This document shows positions 1-10,345 of a stretch of 42,313 nucleotides of DNA, in pieces (within the stretch, counting starts at the first letter, position 1; every line of letters begins with the position of its first letter). The DNA lies in NCBI GenBank assembly GCA_947631145.1, contig CANRKF010000008.1, positions 1-42,313 on the forward strand, in the 5' to 3' direction. The DNA is from an uncultured Clostridia bacterium (lineage in GTDB: Bacteria; Bacillota; Clostridia; TANB77; CAG-508). The position numbers were made by a program, and so were the translations under genes. The notes under the pieces are model-generated. The model saw only the letters and a program-made list of their open reading frames with translations. It did no database searches and was not told the origin of the DNA.

Positions 1-1365
1 TTTTACAGAGGAGGTTCTACTACATATTGTGCAGGAGGAAAATGGTGTATAAGGCATGATCACTCAGACTACAAATCTGTAGAAAGAATTAAAGGCTTTT
101 TTAATTTTGCAGTAAGAGTAAATAAAAACGGTGTACATGTAGATGATGGAGAAACAGGTGGGGGTTCAACAACAGAACCAACGCCAGAAGGTCCACAGAA
201 AAATGCAATAGCAAAAGAGTATGGAAAAAAGCAAGGAGCAAATACAAAAGTATCAGATGAAAATCCAGCTGGAGAAAAAGACATGTGGATACCACAAGGA
301 TTTACAGTATTAGATCCTGAACAAAACAAAGATATAAAATATAAAGATGAAAATAATCCAAAAATAAATGAAGGAATAGTAATATCAGACTCAGTAGATA
401 GTACAGGAAAAAGTACAGGAAATGAATTCGTATGGGTGCCAGTAGAAAATATAAATGACATGGTATATTGCCAAGATCATCCAAATGATGGCACAATAAG
501 TTACAATGGAGCAGAAAATAAATTAGAATGTTCACAGTGTAAAACTACAGGAACGCAAGAAACCAAACTTGCAGGGAAACTGTATGCTGATTCTTCTTCA
601 GATAACGACTTCGACGAGAATAGTCCTCAAATAGGTTATAATACATCAGCAAAAGATGATTATTTAGACATAAGAGAGCCAGATGTTTTAACGGGATGGG
701 GTTATAATGCTGGTAAATTTGATGACAATGCAGAAAATTTAAAAATAGTATTAAAAAATTATATAGATGGAAATGATGAGAATACTTTTAAAGATCAATT
801 ACAACAAGAATTTAATGAAATGGCAGAAAGTGTAGGAAAGTATAAAGGATTTTACATAGGAAGATATGAAACAAGTAATTTAAGTAATGATGGAGCAACA
901 TATGACGATGTCACACAAGGACAAGTAGTAAAAACAACAGAAGAAAATAACAAAATAAGTAATGCAAATTGGTATAGACAATATGTAAGTAATAAGAAAA
1001 TAGGAAGTAGTTATATAGGTGTAGCAACAACAGGTATGATATGGGGAAGTCAATGGGATGCAACAATGAAATGGTTTTTAAATTGTGGTGGAGAAACTGC
1101 AGAATTTGTAAAAGATGCAACAGGTAAAGGAAACTTTGAAAGCGATGTGTGGTTGGGTACGTTGTTAATCCCTACGGGTTCTAATGGAGCTTATGCAGTA
1201 AATAACATATATGATATGGCTGGAAATGTTCTGGAATGGACTATGGAATGCGAGGGTGGTGATGGGTTGACACACGATGCGTCACAATTTCGAATTGCAA
1301 GAAATTCCCTAGGGACGTGTTTCAAGAGAAGAATCAGTTCCCCTAATGACGCTGATAGAGAATGA
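1..1365 (+). CDS. FGE-sulfatase/C-type-lectin-fold (SUMF1-like) surface protein, 5' partial, two tandem domains; ends at an apparently premature TGA
   Basis: Frame 1 is open from base 1 (FYRGGSTTYCAGGKWCIRHD...GFFNFAVRVNK), so the listed 283 start is internal. Second domain has NEFVWVPV, GFYIGRYETS, NNIYDMAGNVLEWTMECEGG typical of FGE-fold proteins. Confidence 0.7.
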   Translation, partial: FYRGGSTTYCAGGKWCIRHDHSDYKSVERIKGFFNFAVRVNKNGVHVDDGETGGGSTTEPTPEGPQKNAIAKEYGKKQGANTKVSDENPAGEKDMWIPQGFTVLDPEQNKDIKYKDENNPKINEGIVISDSVDSTGKSTGNEFVWVPVENINDMVYCQDHPNDGTISYNGAENKLECSQCKTTGTQETKLAGKLYADSSSDNDFDENSPQIGYNTSAKDDYLDIREPDVLTGWGYNAGKFDDNAENLKIVLKNYIDGNDENTFKDQLQQEFNEMAESVGKYKGFYIGRYETSNLSNDGATYDDVTQGQVVKTTEENNKISNANWYRQYVSNKKIGSSYIGVATTGMIWGSQWDATMKWFLNCGGETAEFVKDATGKGNFESDVWLGTLLIPTGSNGAYAVNNIYDMAGNVLEWTMECEGGDGLTHDASQFRIARNSLGTCFKRRISSPNDADRE

Positions 1366-1613
1366 GGTTCTCGAACAATTAAGTATTTAAATAAGTAACT
1401 TATTTGGATGATATTGTTAGCTCCAAAGTGAGGGTAATAGAAAACACTATAGATAGGGTTGTTCCTCAAGGGAAAATGTATTTAGCCAGGGAATGGTAGA
1501 AATGCCTAATTCTACTCGACGTTCGTCAAGTAAAAATTTGTATAAACCCCACCTTGACTTTTAATAAAATTATAGTATAATAGAAGTATAGTAAAAATGA
1601 AGGAGATAAGCAA

Positions 1614-1781
1614 ATGATAGCAAAAATTTGGAAAAAAGTATTATTATTTGTTTTAATTATAGCCTGTTTATTTAATATAGTTAACAAAATAGTTCATAAA
1701 GCATCAATGAAAGAAGAAGTAAGCGCATCAGCACAATATGTACAAGAAAAATTAAAAAGTGAACAAAGCATCAATCAATAA
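1614..1781 (+). CDS. small single-TM peptide, 55 aa (MIAKIWKKVLLFVLIIACLF...)
   Basis: Intact short ORF with SD gaaggagat upstream and TTGACT-16-TATAAT promoter-like sequence before it; below the ORF-track cutoff. Confidence 0.5.
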   Translation: MIAKIWKKVLLFVLIIACLFNIVNKIVHKASMKEEVSASAQYVQEKLKSEQSINQ

Positions 1782-1980
1782 TTAAGCAAAAAGAAAATAA
1801 ATGTAAAAGTAAGAATAAATTAGTAATTAAAAAATATAGGCTAAATAAAAAATTAAATACAATTAAAAAATATATCCATAAAAAATGCAAATTAAAAGCT
1901 AAAATACTTGAAATTAAAATAAAACTATGTTAAAATAAATAACAGTGTTTATGAATAAATAAAGGAGAGGTGAATACAAA

Positions 1981-2181
1981 ATGAAAGAAGGAATACATCC
2001 AAACTATACAGAAGCTACAATCACATGCGCTTGTGGAAACGTTATGAAAACAAATTCTACAAAAGCAGATATGAAAGTTGATGTTTGTTCAAAATGTCAT
2101 CCATTCTGGACAGGAAACTTAAAAAGAGAAACAACTGGTGGTAGAGCAGATAAATTTAAGAAGAAATATGGAATTCAATAA
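1981..2181 (+). CDS. rpmE: 50S ribosomal protein L31
   Basis: [20 protein letters not shown]...[13 protein letters not shown]...[13 protein letters not shown] aaaggagagg. Confidence 0.97.
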   Translation: MKEGIHPNYTEATITCACGNVMKTNSTKADMKVDVCSKCHPFWTGNLKRETTGGRADKFKKKYGIQ

Positions 2182-2550
2182 TACAATTATTTTTTCGAAA
2201 TTTATATTAAATTTATATTAACTAAAAGTAGCAAATAAACCAATATTAATAACTAAAACCAAAACTTTTAATCAAAAAGAAATTAAAAAAATTAGTATAA
2301 AATATTCACTTTTATACTAATTTTTTTATGACATTTTTGCTATTGCCAAAACCTTTAAACTATTATAAAATATATAAGTATTTATATGGCCGTATAACAC
2401 TTAACCTTATAATTTATTAATTAAGAATTATGAACATTTAACTTTATAAATTATTAATTAGAAATTATGAATTACTTAACTTTATAATTTATAAGAAAAA
2501 TACAAATATAAATTATATTCAATAGCCATAACAAATTGGAGGAATTAAAA

Positions 2551-3960
2551 TTGACTAAAATAGAAGTAAAACAAGAATTAGAAAACATAGAAAAAGTTGC
2601 CAAAATAAATGAAGGAAAAAATTTAAAATATAGCATTTTAACAATGGGATGCCAGCAAAATGAAAACGATTCAGAAAAATTAAGTGGCATTATAGAAAAA
2701 ATGCATTATACCAAAACAGAAAACTTATCAGAAAGTGATTTAATAGTATTTAATACCTGCTGTGTTAGAGAAAATGCAGAAGATAAATTATTTGGAAAGT
2801 TGGGCGAAGTAAAAAAATATAAAGAGGAAAAAGGAACCATTATTGCAATAGGTGGTTGCATGATGCAAGAAAAGCATATTGTAGAAAAATTAAAAGAAAG
2901 CTATCCATTTTTTGATATTGTATTTGGAACACACACGCTTCATAATTTCCCAACAGATTTATTAAAAGTATTAGAAAATAGAAAAAGAATAGAAGATATT
3001 TTAGATATAGATGGAGAAGTTATAGAAGGTTTACCCATAAAAAGAGAAGATAACATCAAAGCTTCTGTAACTATTATGAATGGATGCAATAATTTTTGTA
3101 GTTATTGTATAGTACCATATGTAAGAGGAAGAGAAAGAAGTAGGCTTCCAAAAGATATTCTAGAAGAAATAAAAGGTTTAGCAAAAGAAGGCTATAAAGA
3201 AATAACTTTACTTGGACAAAATGTCAATTCATATTTAAAAGTAGAAAAAGAAAAGAATATCTTTTTTGAAGAATATGAAGGTGTAAATTCTTTTGCAACA
3301 CTACTTAGAGCCATAAATAAAATAGATGGAATAGAAAGAATACGTTTTATATCTCCACATCCAAAAGACTTTACAGATGATGTAATAGAAGCAATTCGAG
3401 ACTGTGAAAAAGTATGTAAATTAGTACACTTGCCACTTCAATCAGGAAGTTCAAATATTTTAAAAGTAATGAATAGAAAATATACCAAAGAGCAATATTT
3501 AAGCTTAGTGAAAAAAATGAGGAATATTATACCAAATGTTTCTTTTAGCACAGATATTATAGTTGGCTTTCCGGGTGAAACAGAAAAAGACTTTAGCGAA
3601 ACCTTAGATGTTGTAGAAAAAGTAAAATTCGAGCAGGTATATATGTTTATATATTCTAGAAGAGTTGGCACTCCGGGTGATAAAATGGAAAATCAAATTC
3701 CGGAAGAAATAAAGCACGAACGCTTTAATAGGTTAAAAAGGTTAGTGGAAAATCAAATAGCAGAAAGAAATAAAGAATATGTAGGAACAACTCAAGCTGT
3801 ATTAATAGAAGGAAAAAGTAAAACAAATGAGCAAATGCTAACAGGTAGAACAGATTCAAATAAAGTAGTAGTTTTAGAAGGCTCAGAAGCCTTAATAGGC
3901 AAAATGGTAAATTTACAAATTGTTTCAGAACATATGTGGTATTTAAAAGGAGAGATTTAG
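2551..3960 (+). CDS. miaB: tRNA-2-methylthio-N6-dimethylallyladenosine synthase MiaB
   Basis: ILTMGCQQNENDSE, radical-SAM CNNFCSYCIVPYVRGRERSR, SPHPKDF, C-terminal TRAM. TTG at 2551 lies after GGAGG; listed start 2536 overlaps that SD. Confidence 0.93.
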   Translation: MTKIEVKQELENIEKVAKINEGKNLKYSILTMGCQQNENDSEKLSGIIEKMHYTKTENLSESDLIVFNTCCVRENAEDKLFGKLGEVKKYKEEKGTIIAIGGCMMQEKHIVEKLKESYPFFDIVFGTHTLHNFPTDLLKVLENRKRIEDILDIDGEVIEGLPIKREDNIKASVTIMNGCNNFCSYCIVPYVRGRERSRLPKDILEEIKGLAKEGYKEITLLGQNVNSYLKVEKEKNIFFEEYEGVNSFATLLRAINKIDGIERIRFISPHPKDFTDDVIEAIRDCEKVCKLVHLPLQSGSSNILKVMNRKYTKEQYLSLVKKMRNIIPNVSFSTDIIVGFPGETEKDFSETLDVVEKVKFEQVYMFIYSRRVGTPGDKMENQIPEEIKHERFNRLKRLVENQIAERNKEYVGTTQAVLIEGKSKTNEQMLTGRTDSNKVVVLEGSEALIGKMVNLQIVSEHMWYLKGEI

Positions 3961-4114
3961 TAAATAGAAATTAAAATTAAGTTTATTAAAGAATAACACT
4001 GGAATTTAAGTTTATTTATGCAAGCAAGAAATTATGCAAAGCACTGAATTTTAAACTTATTAGCTTTATGAAAAAATTATAAATATTTTTAAAGAAAGAA
4101 AGGAAGCAATAAAT

Positions 4115-6727
4115 ATGGCAGAATATACACCAATGATGCAACATTATTTGCAAACAAAAGAGCAATATAAAGATTGTATTTTATTCTATCGTTTAGGTGA
4201 TTTCTATGAAATGTTTTTTGATGATGCAATAACTACTTCAAGAGAATTGGAGCTAACATTAACAGGAAAAGATTGTGGGCAAGAAGAAAGAGCCCCTATG
4301 TGTGGAATTCCTTTTCATGCTGCAGAAACCTATATTGCAAGATTAATTGAAAAAGGTTATAAAGTAGCTATTTGTGAACAATTAGAAGATCCAAAATTTG
4401 CCAAAGGAATGGTAAAAAGAGATGTTATTCGTGTAGTAACACCCGGAACTGTTATGGAATCTAATTTGTTAGAAGAAAAGAAAAATAATTATATAATGTC
4501 TATTTACAAAAATGGACTATATTATGGACTTGCTGTATGCGATTTAACTACAGGCGATTTTAAAACCACACAAATAAAGGAGCAAAACAATTTTGTAGCT
4601 TTAATAGATGAAATTTCAAGATATTCTCCAGCAGAAATTGTAGCAAATAACATGTTTTATAATTCAACAGAAGAAATTAATAAAATAAGAGAAAGATTTT
4701 CTGTATATATTTCTATGCTAAATGAAGAAAGCTTTAATACAGACTATGAAGCCTTTAATTTAAAATACGATGTAATAGATGAAAACGGTCAAAAAATAGA
4801 AAATATGCAAGAGCAACTATTTTGCATAGCAGCAAGTAATGGATTAATGTCATATTTAAAGCAAACACAAAAAAGTGAATTAGATTATATTCATAAAATT
4901 GTATTATATAGTATTACACATTATATGAACTTAGATATTAATGCAAGAAGAAACTTGGAAATTACTGAAAAATTAAGAGATAAAAGCAAAAAAGGTACAC
5001 TTTTATGGGTATTAGATAAAACCTCAACATCTATGGGCGGAAGACTTCTTAGAAGATGGCTAAATGATCCATTAATTGATATATTTAAAATTAATGAAAG
5101 ATTAGGAGCTGTTAAAGAATTAAAAGAAGATATTATTTTAAGAGGAGATGTAGTAGAAGCCCTAAAAAAAGTATATGATATTGAAAGGCTAGCTAGTAGA
5201 ATTTCTTATGGTAGTGCAAATGCAAGAGATTTAATATCACTTAAAAACTCTGCAAAACAATTACCAACAGTAAAACAAACTTTATCTACCGTAGAAGCAC
5301 CTTTACTAAAACAACTATATGAAAACTTAGATACTTTAGAAGATATATATGAAATTATAGATAATTCCATTATAGAAGATCCACCAATTGGTGTAAAAGA
5401 AGGTGGAATTATAAAACAGGGGTATAACGAAGAAATAGATCATTTAAAAGAAGCAACTACAAATGGAAAATCTTGGGTATTATCTTTAGAAGCAAAAGAA
5501 AGAGAAAAAACAGGCATAAAAGGTTTAAAAGTTGGATTTAACAAAGTATTTGGTTATTTTATAGAAGTTACAAAATCAAATTTATCTATGGTGCCAGAAA
5601 GCTACATTAGAAAGCAAACTTTAGCTAATTGTGAAAGATATGTAACAGAAGACTTAAAAAAAGTAGAAAATGAAATTTTAGGTGCTGAAGAAAAAGTTGT
5701 TAACCTAGAATATAATGTTTTTTGTGATATAAGAGATAAAATAAAAAATCAAATAGATAGAGTACAATTATCTGCTAGCATAATAGCTACTTTAGATGTT
5801 CTTTGTTCTTTAGGAACAGTAGCTTATGAAATGAATTATGTAATGCCAATAGTAGATAATAGTGGTGTAATAGATATTAAAGAAGGACGCCATCCTGTTA
5901 TAGAAAAAATTTTGCCTGCTGGCAGTTTTGTAGAAAATGATACATATTTAGATAAAGATAGCAACAGATTAGCAATTATTACAGGACCTAATATGGCTGG
6001 TAAATCTACATATATGAGACAAGTAGCATTAATTACCTTAATGGCTCAAATGGGAAGCTTTGTTCCAGCATCTTATGCAAGAATAGGCGTAGTAGACAAA
6101 ATATATACTAGAGTTGGTGCTTCAGATGATTTAAGTATGGGGCAAAGTACCTTCATGGTAGAAATGATGGAAGTAGCTAGTATTTTAAAAGAAGCAACAA
6201 GCAATAGCTTAGTTATTTTAGATGAAATAGGAAGAGGAACATCTACTTATGATGGACTTTCTATTGCGTGGGCAGTAGCAGAATACATATGCGATAAAGA
6301 AAAATGCGGTGCTAAAACTTTATTTGCAACACATTATCACGAATTAACATCACTAGAAGAAAAATTAGATGGTGTAAAAAATTATTCTATTGCAGTTAAA
6401 GAAAAAGGAGAAGACATTGTTTTTTTAAGAAAAATAGTATCTGGTGGAACAGATGAAAGCTATGGTGTTCATGTAGCAAAACTTGCAGGAGTTCCACAAG
6501 TTGTTACAAAACGTGCAAATGAAATATTAAAAACTTTAGAAAGAAAAAGTATATTAAATAATAAAGCTGAAGAAAAAGAAAACAAGAAAGTAGCAAGTGG
6601 ACAACTTGATTTATATAATTATAAATTAGCTGAAATTGCACATGAATTAGATAAAGTTAACTTAAATGAGTTAACTCCAATAGATGCCTTAAATACATTA
6701 GTAAAAATGAAAGAAAAAGTGGGGTAG
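4115..6727 (+). CDS. mutS: DNA mismatch repair protein MutS
   Basis: TPMMQHYLQTKEQYKDCILFYRLGDFYEMFFDDA; Walker A TGPNMAGKSTYMRQ; LDEIGRGTSTYDGLSIAWA; FATHYHEL. Confidence 0.98.
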   Translation: MAEYTPMMQHYLQTKEQYKDCILFYRLGDFYEMFFDDAITTSRELELTLTGKDCGQEERAPMCGIPFHAAETYIARLIEKGYKVAICEQLEDPKFAKGMVKRDVIRVVTPGTVMESNLLEEKKNNYIMSIYKNGLYYGLAVCDLTTGDFKTTQIKEQNNFVALIDEISRYSPAEIVANNMFYNSTEEINKIRERFSVYISMLNEESFNTDYEAFNLKYDVIDENGQKIENMQEQLFCIAASNGLMSYLKQTQKSELDYIHKIVLYSITHYMNLDINARRNLEITEKLRDKSKKGTLLWVLDKTSTSMGGRLLRRWLNDPLIDIFKINERLGAVKELKEDIILRGDVVEALKKVYDIERLASRISYGSANARDLISLKNSAKQLPTVKQTLSTVEAPLLKQLYENLDTLEDIYEIIDNSIIEDPPIGVKEGGIIKQGYNEEIDHLKEATTNGKSWVLSLEAKEREKTGIKGLKVGFNKVFGYFIEVTKSNLSMVPESYIRKQTLANCERYVTEDLKKVENEILGAEEKVVNLEYNVFCDIRDKIKNQIDRVQLSASIIATLDVLCSLGTVAYEMNYVMPIVDNSGVIDIKEGRHPVIEKILPAGSFVENDTYLDKDSNRLAIITGPNMAGKSTYMRQVALITLMAQMGSFVPASYARIGVVDKIYTRVGASDDLSMGQSTFMVEMMEVASILKEATSNSLVILDEIGRGTSTYDGLSIAWAVAEYICDKEKCGAKTLFATHYHELTSLEEKLDGVKNYSIAVKEKGEDIVFLRKIVSGGTDESYGVHVAKLAGVPQVVTKRANEILKTLERKSILNNKAEEKENKKVASGQLDLYNYKLAEIAHELDKVNLNELTPIDALNTLVKMKEKVG

Positions 6728-6733
6728 AACATT

Positions 6734-6776
6734 TGCCGTGCAATATATTTATATATTGTGTACCGGCATTTTATTT
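6734..6776 (+). terminator. rho-independent terminator after mutS
   Basis: TGCCG-t-GCAATATA-TTTA-TATATTGT-gtac-CGGCA then TTTTATTT. Confidence 0.7.
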
Positions 6777-6814
6777 AAGATGCAACAAAAAATTAAAAAA
6801 AATAAATGAAATGC

Positions 6815-6843
6815 TTTACAAGAAAAGCGAAAAGTAGTAAAAT
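6815..6843 (+). promoter_or_regulatory. sigma-A-like promoter TTTACA-17-TAAAAT for the GC-rich mini-ORF
   Basis: tttaca agaaaagcgaaaagtag taaaat, followed by SD aaggag and ATG at 6894. Confidence 0.45.
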
Positions 6844-6893
6844 AAAACTTATGATAGCAATGCTATCAAAAACATCAAGAAGGAGACCATATT

Positions 6894-7067
6894 ATGCAAA
6901 ACAACAAGGTGCATGCCAGAACGAACAACAACAGCAGGGAGAAGAAAACCAAAAAGGAAAACCAGTGCATCCACCGGGAAGACTGCGTTCTGCCTGAGTG
7001 CGGAACGGCTAGGTGTGGCTCCGCTAAGCGGTGCCGTTCCTTCAAGTCGCCGGTAAAAAATAAATAA
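6894..7067 (+). CDS. GC-rich, Cys-rich mini-protein, 57 aa (MQNNKVHARTNNNSREKKTKKENQCIHREDCVLPECGTARCGSAKRCRSFKSPVKNK)
   Basis: SD aaggag upstream of ATG at 6894; codon usage very different from neighbours; not in ORF track because it is under 60 aa. Confidence 0.45.
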   Translation: MQNNKVHARTNNNSREKKTKKENQCIHREDCVLPECGTARCGSAKRCRSFKSPVKNK

Positions 7068-7072
7068 TATGG

Positions 7073-7102
7073 AAGGCCGGTGGGTTTTAGTTAACCTACC
7101 GG
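7073..7102 (+). terminator. strong hairpin downstream of the mini-ORF (no clear T tract)
   Basis: GGCCGGTGGGTT-ttagtt-AACCTACCGGCC, 12-bp stem with one G-T pair. Confidence 0.5.
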
Positions 7103-7199
7103 CCTCTTCTGGGTTAAAATAAAGAAATAATTATTTTTTCTCTGCTCTATAAATTGTAAAGGGCAAAATAACAAAGAAAAACTTAAAAGGAGAAGTAAC

Positions 7200-7355
7200 A
7201 TGGAAAAGCTAAAAAATTTTTTATCAATTTTGTTAACTATAGTAATTATAGGAGTTCTATTATATTTTGCAATTTGTAATAATTCAGAAAAAAGTTTAGA
7301 AGATACAAGTGGTTTAACACAAATTGTAGGACATACTCATAATGAGATTATGTAG
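7200..7355 (+). CDS. small membrane peptide, 51 aa
   Basis: MEKLKNFLSILLTIVIIGVLLYFAICNNSEK...; SD aaaggagaag. Confidence 0.45.
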   Translation: MEKLKNFLSILLTIVIIGVLLYFAICNNSEKSLEDTSGLTQIVGHTHNEIM

Positions 7356-7518
7356 AAAAGTCTAAGATGAATATATAAATTTAGAAAAAAAGAGAGGCTA
7401 GCAAAATAGAAATTACAGAAAAGCAAGAAACGAGAGCAAAATAAGAAAAGTTAGCAAAATAAGAGAAATTTAGTAATAAAAGAAGAATTAGTAATGCAAG
7501 AAAGGAAAACAATATAAA

Positions 7519-9384
7519 ATGAAGGAATTTTTGTTAGATAAAGATAATCAAAAAATAATATATGTTATTTTGTCAGGAATTTGTTTAATTATAAGCTTTT
7601 TTAATTTAATTGATAGCACAATTGATATAGCTTGGGTTGCAGTTATTTTATGTGGAACTCCAATTTTAAAAGATGCTATAATAGGACTTGTTACTCATTT
7701 TGATATTAGAGCTGGTGTATTAGTTTCTATAGCCTTAATAGCCTCTATTTATATTGATGCTATTTTTGTAGCAGGAGAAGTAGCCTTCATTATGGAATTA
7801 GGGGAAATTTTAGAAAATATGACTGCTAAAAAAACAAAAAATAGTATAGACCAGTTGTTAAAGCTATTGCCAGATACCGCTAGAATAATAAAGGAAAATA
7901 AAGAAATTATTATTCCAGCAGATGAAGTAAAAGAAAATATGATTGTTCGTGTTAATCCAGGAGAAACCATTCCAGTAGATGGCGTAATTATAAAAGGAGA
8001 AACTTCTGTAAATCAAGCCATTATGACAGGCGAACATATGCCAATAGATAAAACCATTGGAAGTGAAGTATATAGCGGAACAATTAATCAATTAGGTTCT
8101 TTTGATATGAAAGTTACAAAAAACAAAGAAGAAAGTTCTTTACAAAAACTAATTAATCTAGTACAAAAAAATGATTTAAAAAAAGCAAAAGTAATTCGAA
8201 TAACAGATAAATGGGCCACTGTTCTTGTTGTTATAGCCTTCTTATTATCAATAGGAACATGGTTAATATCTGGAGAATTAGTTAGAGGAATAACCATTTT
8301 AGTTGTTTTCTGCCCATGTGCATTAGTTTTGGCAACACCAACTGCAATTATGGCAGGAGTAGGAAATGCAACAAAAAAAGGAGTTTTAATAAAAAACGGA
8401 GAAGTATTAGAAACTTTAGGAAAAGTAAAATCTGTTATATTTGATAAAACAGGAACTTTAACTTATGGAAAGCCAGAAGTAACAAACATTGTATGTTTTG
8501 ATTCTAACAGTTCAGAGAAAGAATTTTTTTCACTATTAGCATTAGTTGAAAGTAAATCAGAACATGCAATAGGAAAAGCAATTGTAAAATATGCAAAAGA
8601 ACAAAAAATTGATTTCCCACAACTTGAAGTCAATAATTTTAAATTACAATTAGGAAAAGGAGTTTCTGCATCAATAAAAGAAGATAGAATTCTTGCAGGA
8701 AACGAAAAATTGCTAGAAGAATATGGAATAAAATTAAATGAACAAAGAAGAAAAGAAATAGAAACCTATACTAAAAAAGGCTGTACAATAGTATATATGG
8801 CAAAAAATGAAAAAATACTCGGATTTATAACCTTAGAAGATACTATAAAAGAAGAAATAGCAGGCACAATAACACAAATAAAACAAAAGGGAATAGAACC
8901 AGTATTACTAACAGGAGATAACACACAAACTGCAAAAAATATTGCCAATATTTCTGGAATTGAAACATATTATGCAGAATGTATTCCAGAAGAAAAATTA
9001 AATATAATTGAAAAAATAAGACTAGAGAATAAATCTGTGTGTATGGTAGGAGATGGAATAAATGATGCTCCTGCACTAAAAAATGCAGATGTTGGCATTG
9101 CAATGGGAGAATTTGGAAGTAGAATTGCAATAGATGCAGCAGATATTGTTTTAATAAGTGATAAAATAGAAACAATACCATATTTAATTGACTTATCTGA
9201 AAAAACTATGCAAACAATACGTATTAATTTAATTATTTCATTATGCATTAATGTTGTATTTATTACACTTTCTATGTTAGGAATTCTTACACCAATGCAG
9301 GGAGCTGTTGTACATAATTGCGGTTCTGTTGCAGTTATAATACATTCAGCATTACTATTAAAATGGAAGGGAAGGAGAAAATAA
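7519..9384 (+). CDS. heavy-metal translocating P1B-type ATPase (no N-terminal HMA domain)
   Basis: MTGEHMPIDK, CPCALVLATPTA, DKTGTLTYGKP, MVGDGINDAPALKNADVGIAMG. Confidence 0.93.
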   Translation: MKEFLLDKDNQKIIYVILSGICLIISFFNLIDSTIDIAWVAVILCGTPILKDAIIGLVTHFDIRAGVLVSIALIASIYIDAIFVAGEVAFIMELGEILENMTAKKTKNSIDQLLKLLPDTARIIKENKEIIIPADEVKENMIVRVNPGETIPVDGVIIKGETSVNQAIMTGEHMPIDKTIGSEVYSGTINQLGSFDMKVTKNKEESSLQKLINLVQKNDLKKAKVIRITDKWATVLVVIAFLLSIGTWLISGELVRGITILVVFCPCALVLATPTAIMAGVGNATKKGVLIKNGEVLETLGKVKSVIFDKTGTLTYGKPEVTNIVCFDSNSSEKEFFSLLALVESKSEHAIGKAIVKYAKEQKIDFPQLEVNNFKLQLGKGVSASIKEDRILAGNEKLLEEYGIKLNEQRRKEIETYTKKGCTIVYMAKNEKILGFITLEDTIKEEIAGTITQIKQKGIEPVLLTGDNTQTAKNIANISGIETYYAECIPEEKLNIIEKIRLENKSVCMVGDGINDAPALKNADVGIAMGEFGSRIAIDAADIVLISDKIETIPYLIDLSEKTMQTIRINLIISLCINVVFITLSMLGILTPMQGAVVHNCGSVAVIIHSALLLKWKGRRK

Positions 9385-10232
9385 TGAAAAAGAAATTAAG
9401 TTTTATTATATTTTTTATTATTATAATAATTTCCCTATTACTTCCAAAAAGTTTTGCTGATTTGCAAGATGCTATAGAAACTATAGTAATAGAAGCAAAT
9501 ATTCAAGAAAACGGCGATGCAGAAATTACAGAAGAATGGATAACAACAGAAATTAATAATTCTACATATTATAAAAAAATTCCTAACCTTTCAGCAGAGC
9601 AAATACAAAATATTACAATTCAGGAAACAACGCAAAACGAAAAATATGTATATGAGGAAAATTGGAAAGAGCTAACAGAAGCCGAAAGAGAAAACAAATT
9701 CTTTGTAGAAAATAAAGAAGATGGAATAGTAATTAATTGGACAGGAAAAAAATCTAGCTTTCATGCATATGAACTAAAATACACTGTAAAATCTTTTGTA
9801 AAACAATTTACAGATAAACAGGGCTTTTGTTTTGATTTTTTATCAGATGATATTAACATAATACCATATGCAATAGAAGTTAAAATAAAAGCACCATTTG
9901 AATTTTCTGAAAAAAATGTAAAGCTTACCAAGTTTGGATTTGATGGAAATGTGAAAATGGATCAGGGAAATATTAGCATTACAGATGTAAAAGCTTTTAA
10001 AACAATTAAAATTTTAGGAGAGGTTAAGAATAAGGTTTTGGAAATACAAAATAATAGCGATTATTCTATAAAACAATTAAAAAATGAATTGCAACAAGAA
10101 TATCCAAAAATTGTAAAAAATGAAGATAAAATTATAATTGGAATTTTAATAGGAGTATCAATTCTTTATATAATACTTGAAGCTTATTATTTAATGAATA
10201 CAAAAAGTAATAAGAAGAATAGTGAGAAATAG
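9384..10232 (+). CDS. secreted/membrane-anchored protein, possibly DUF2207-like
   Basis: ATG overlaps the ATPase stop; signal peptide MKKKLSFIIFFIIIIISLLLPKSFA and C-terminal TM; domain call tentative. Confidence 0.45.
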   Translation: MKKKLSFIIFFIIIIISLLLPKSFADLQDAIETIVIEANIQENGDAEITEEWITTEINNSTYYKKIPNLSAEQIQNITIQETTQNEKYVYEENWKELTEAERENKFFVENKEDGIVINWTGKKSSFHAYELKYTVKSFVKQFTDKQGFCFDFLSDDINIIPYAIEVKIKAPFEFSEKNVKLTKFGFDGNVKMDQGNISITDVKAFKTIKILGEVKNKVLEIQNNSDYSIKQLKNELQQEYPKIVKNEDKIIIGILIGVSILYIILEAYYLMNTKSNKKNSEK

Positions 10233-10312
10233 CATTTTAATTACTAAAATAACAATACCGTTAAAGCTTTACGGAACACCTAGCCGAGCTAAGGGGGTTA
10301 GATAAAAAATAT

Positions 10313-10343
10313 GAGGGCGTCCTAAAACAGGACCCCTCTTTTT
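10313..10343. terminator. bidirectional intrinsic terminator
   Basis: GAGGGCGTCCT-aaaac-AGGACCCCTC-TTTTT on +; reverse complement is followed by ATATTTTTT. Confidence 0.7.
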
Positions 10344-10345
10344 AC

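Noticed and set aside
1363-1365. UGA recoding (alternative genetic code)
   Set aside because: Other genes in the window (e.g. 26236, 23316) end normally at TGA, so TGA is most likely a stop.
6806-6997. 63-aa ORF MKCFTRKAKSSK... in the track
   Set aside because: Begins within the promoter region; the 6894 frame has the SD and fits better.
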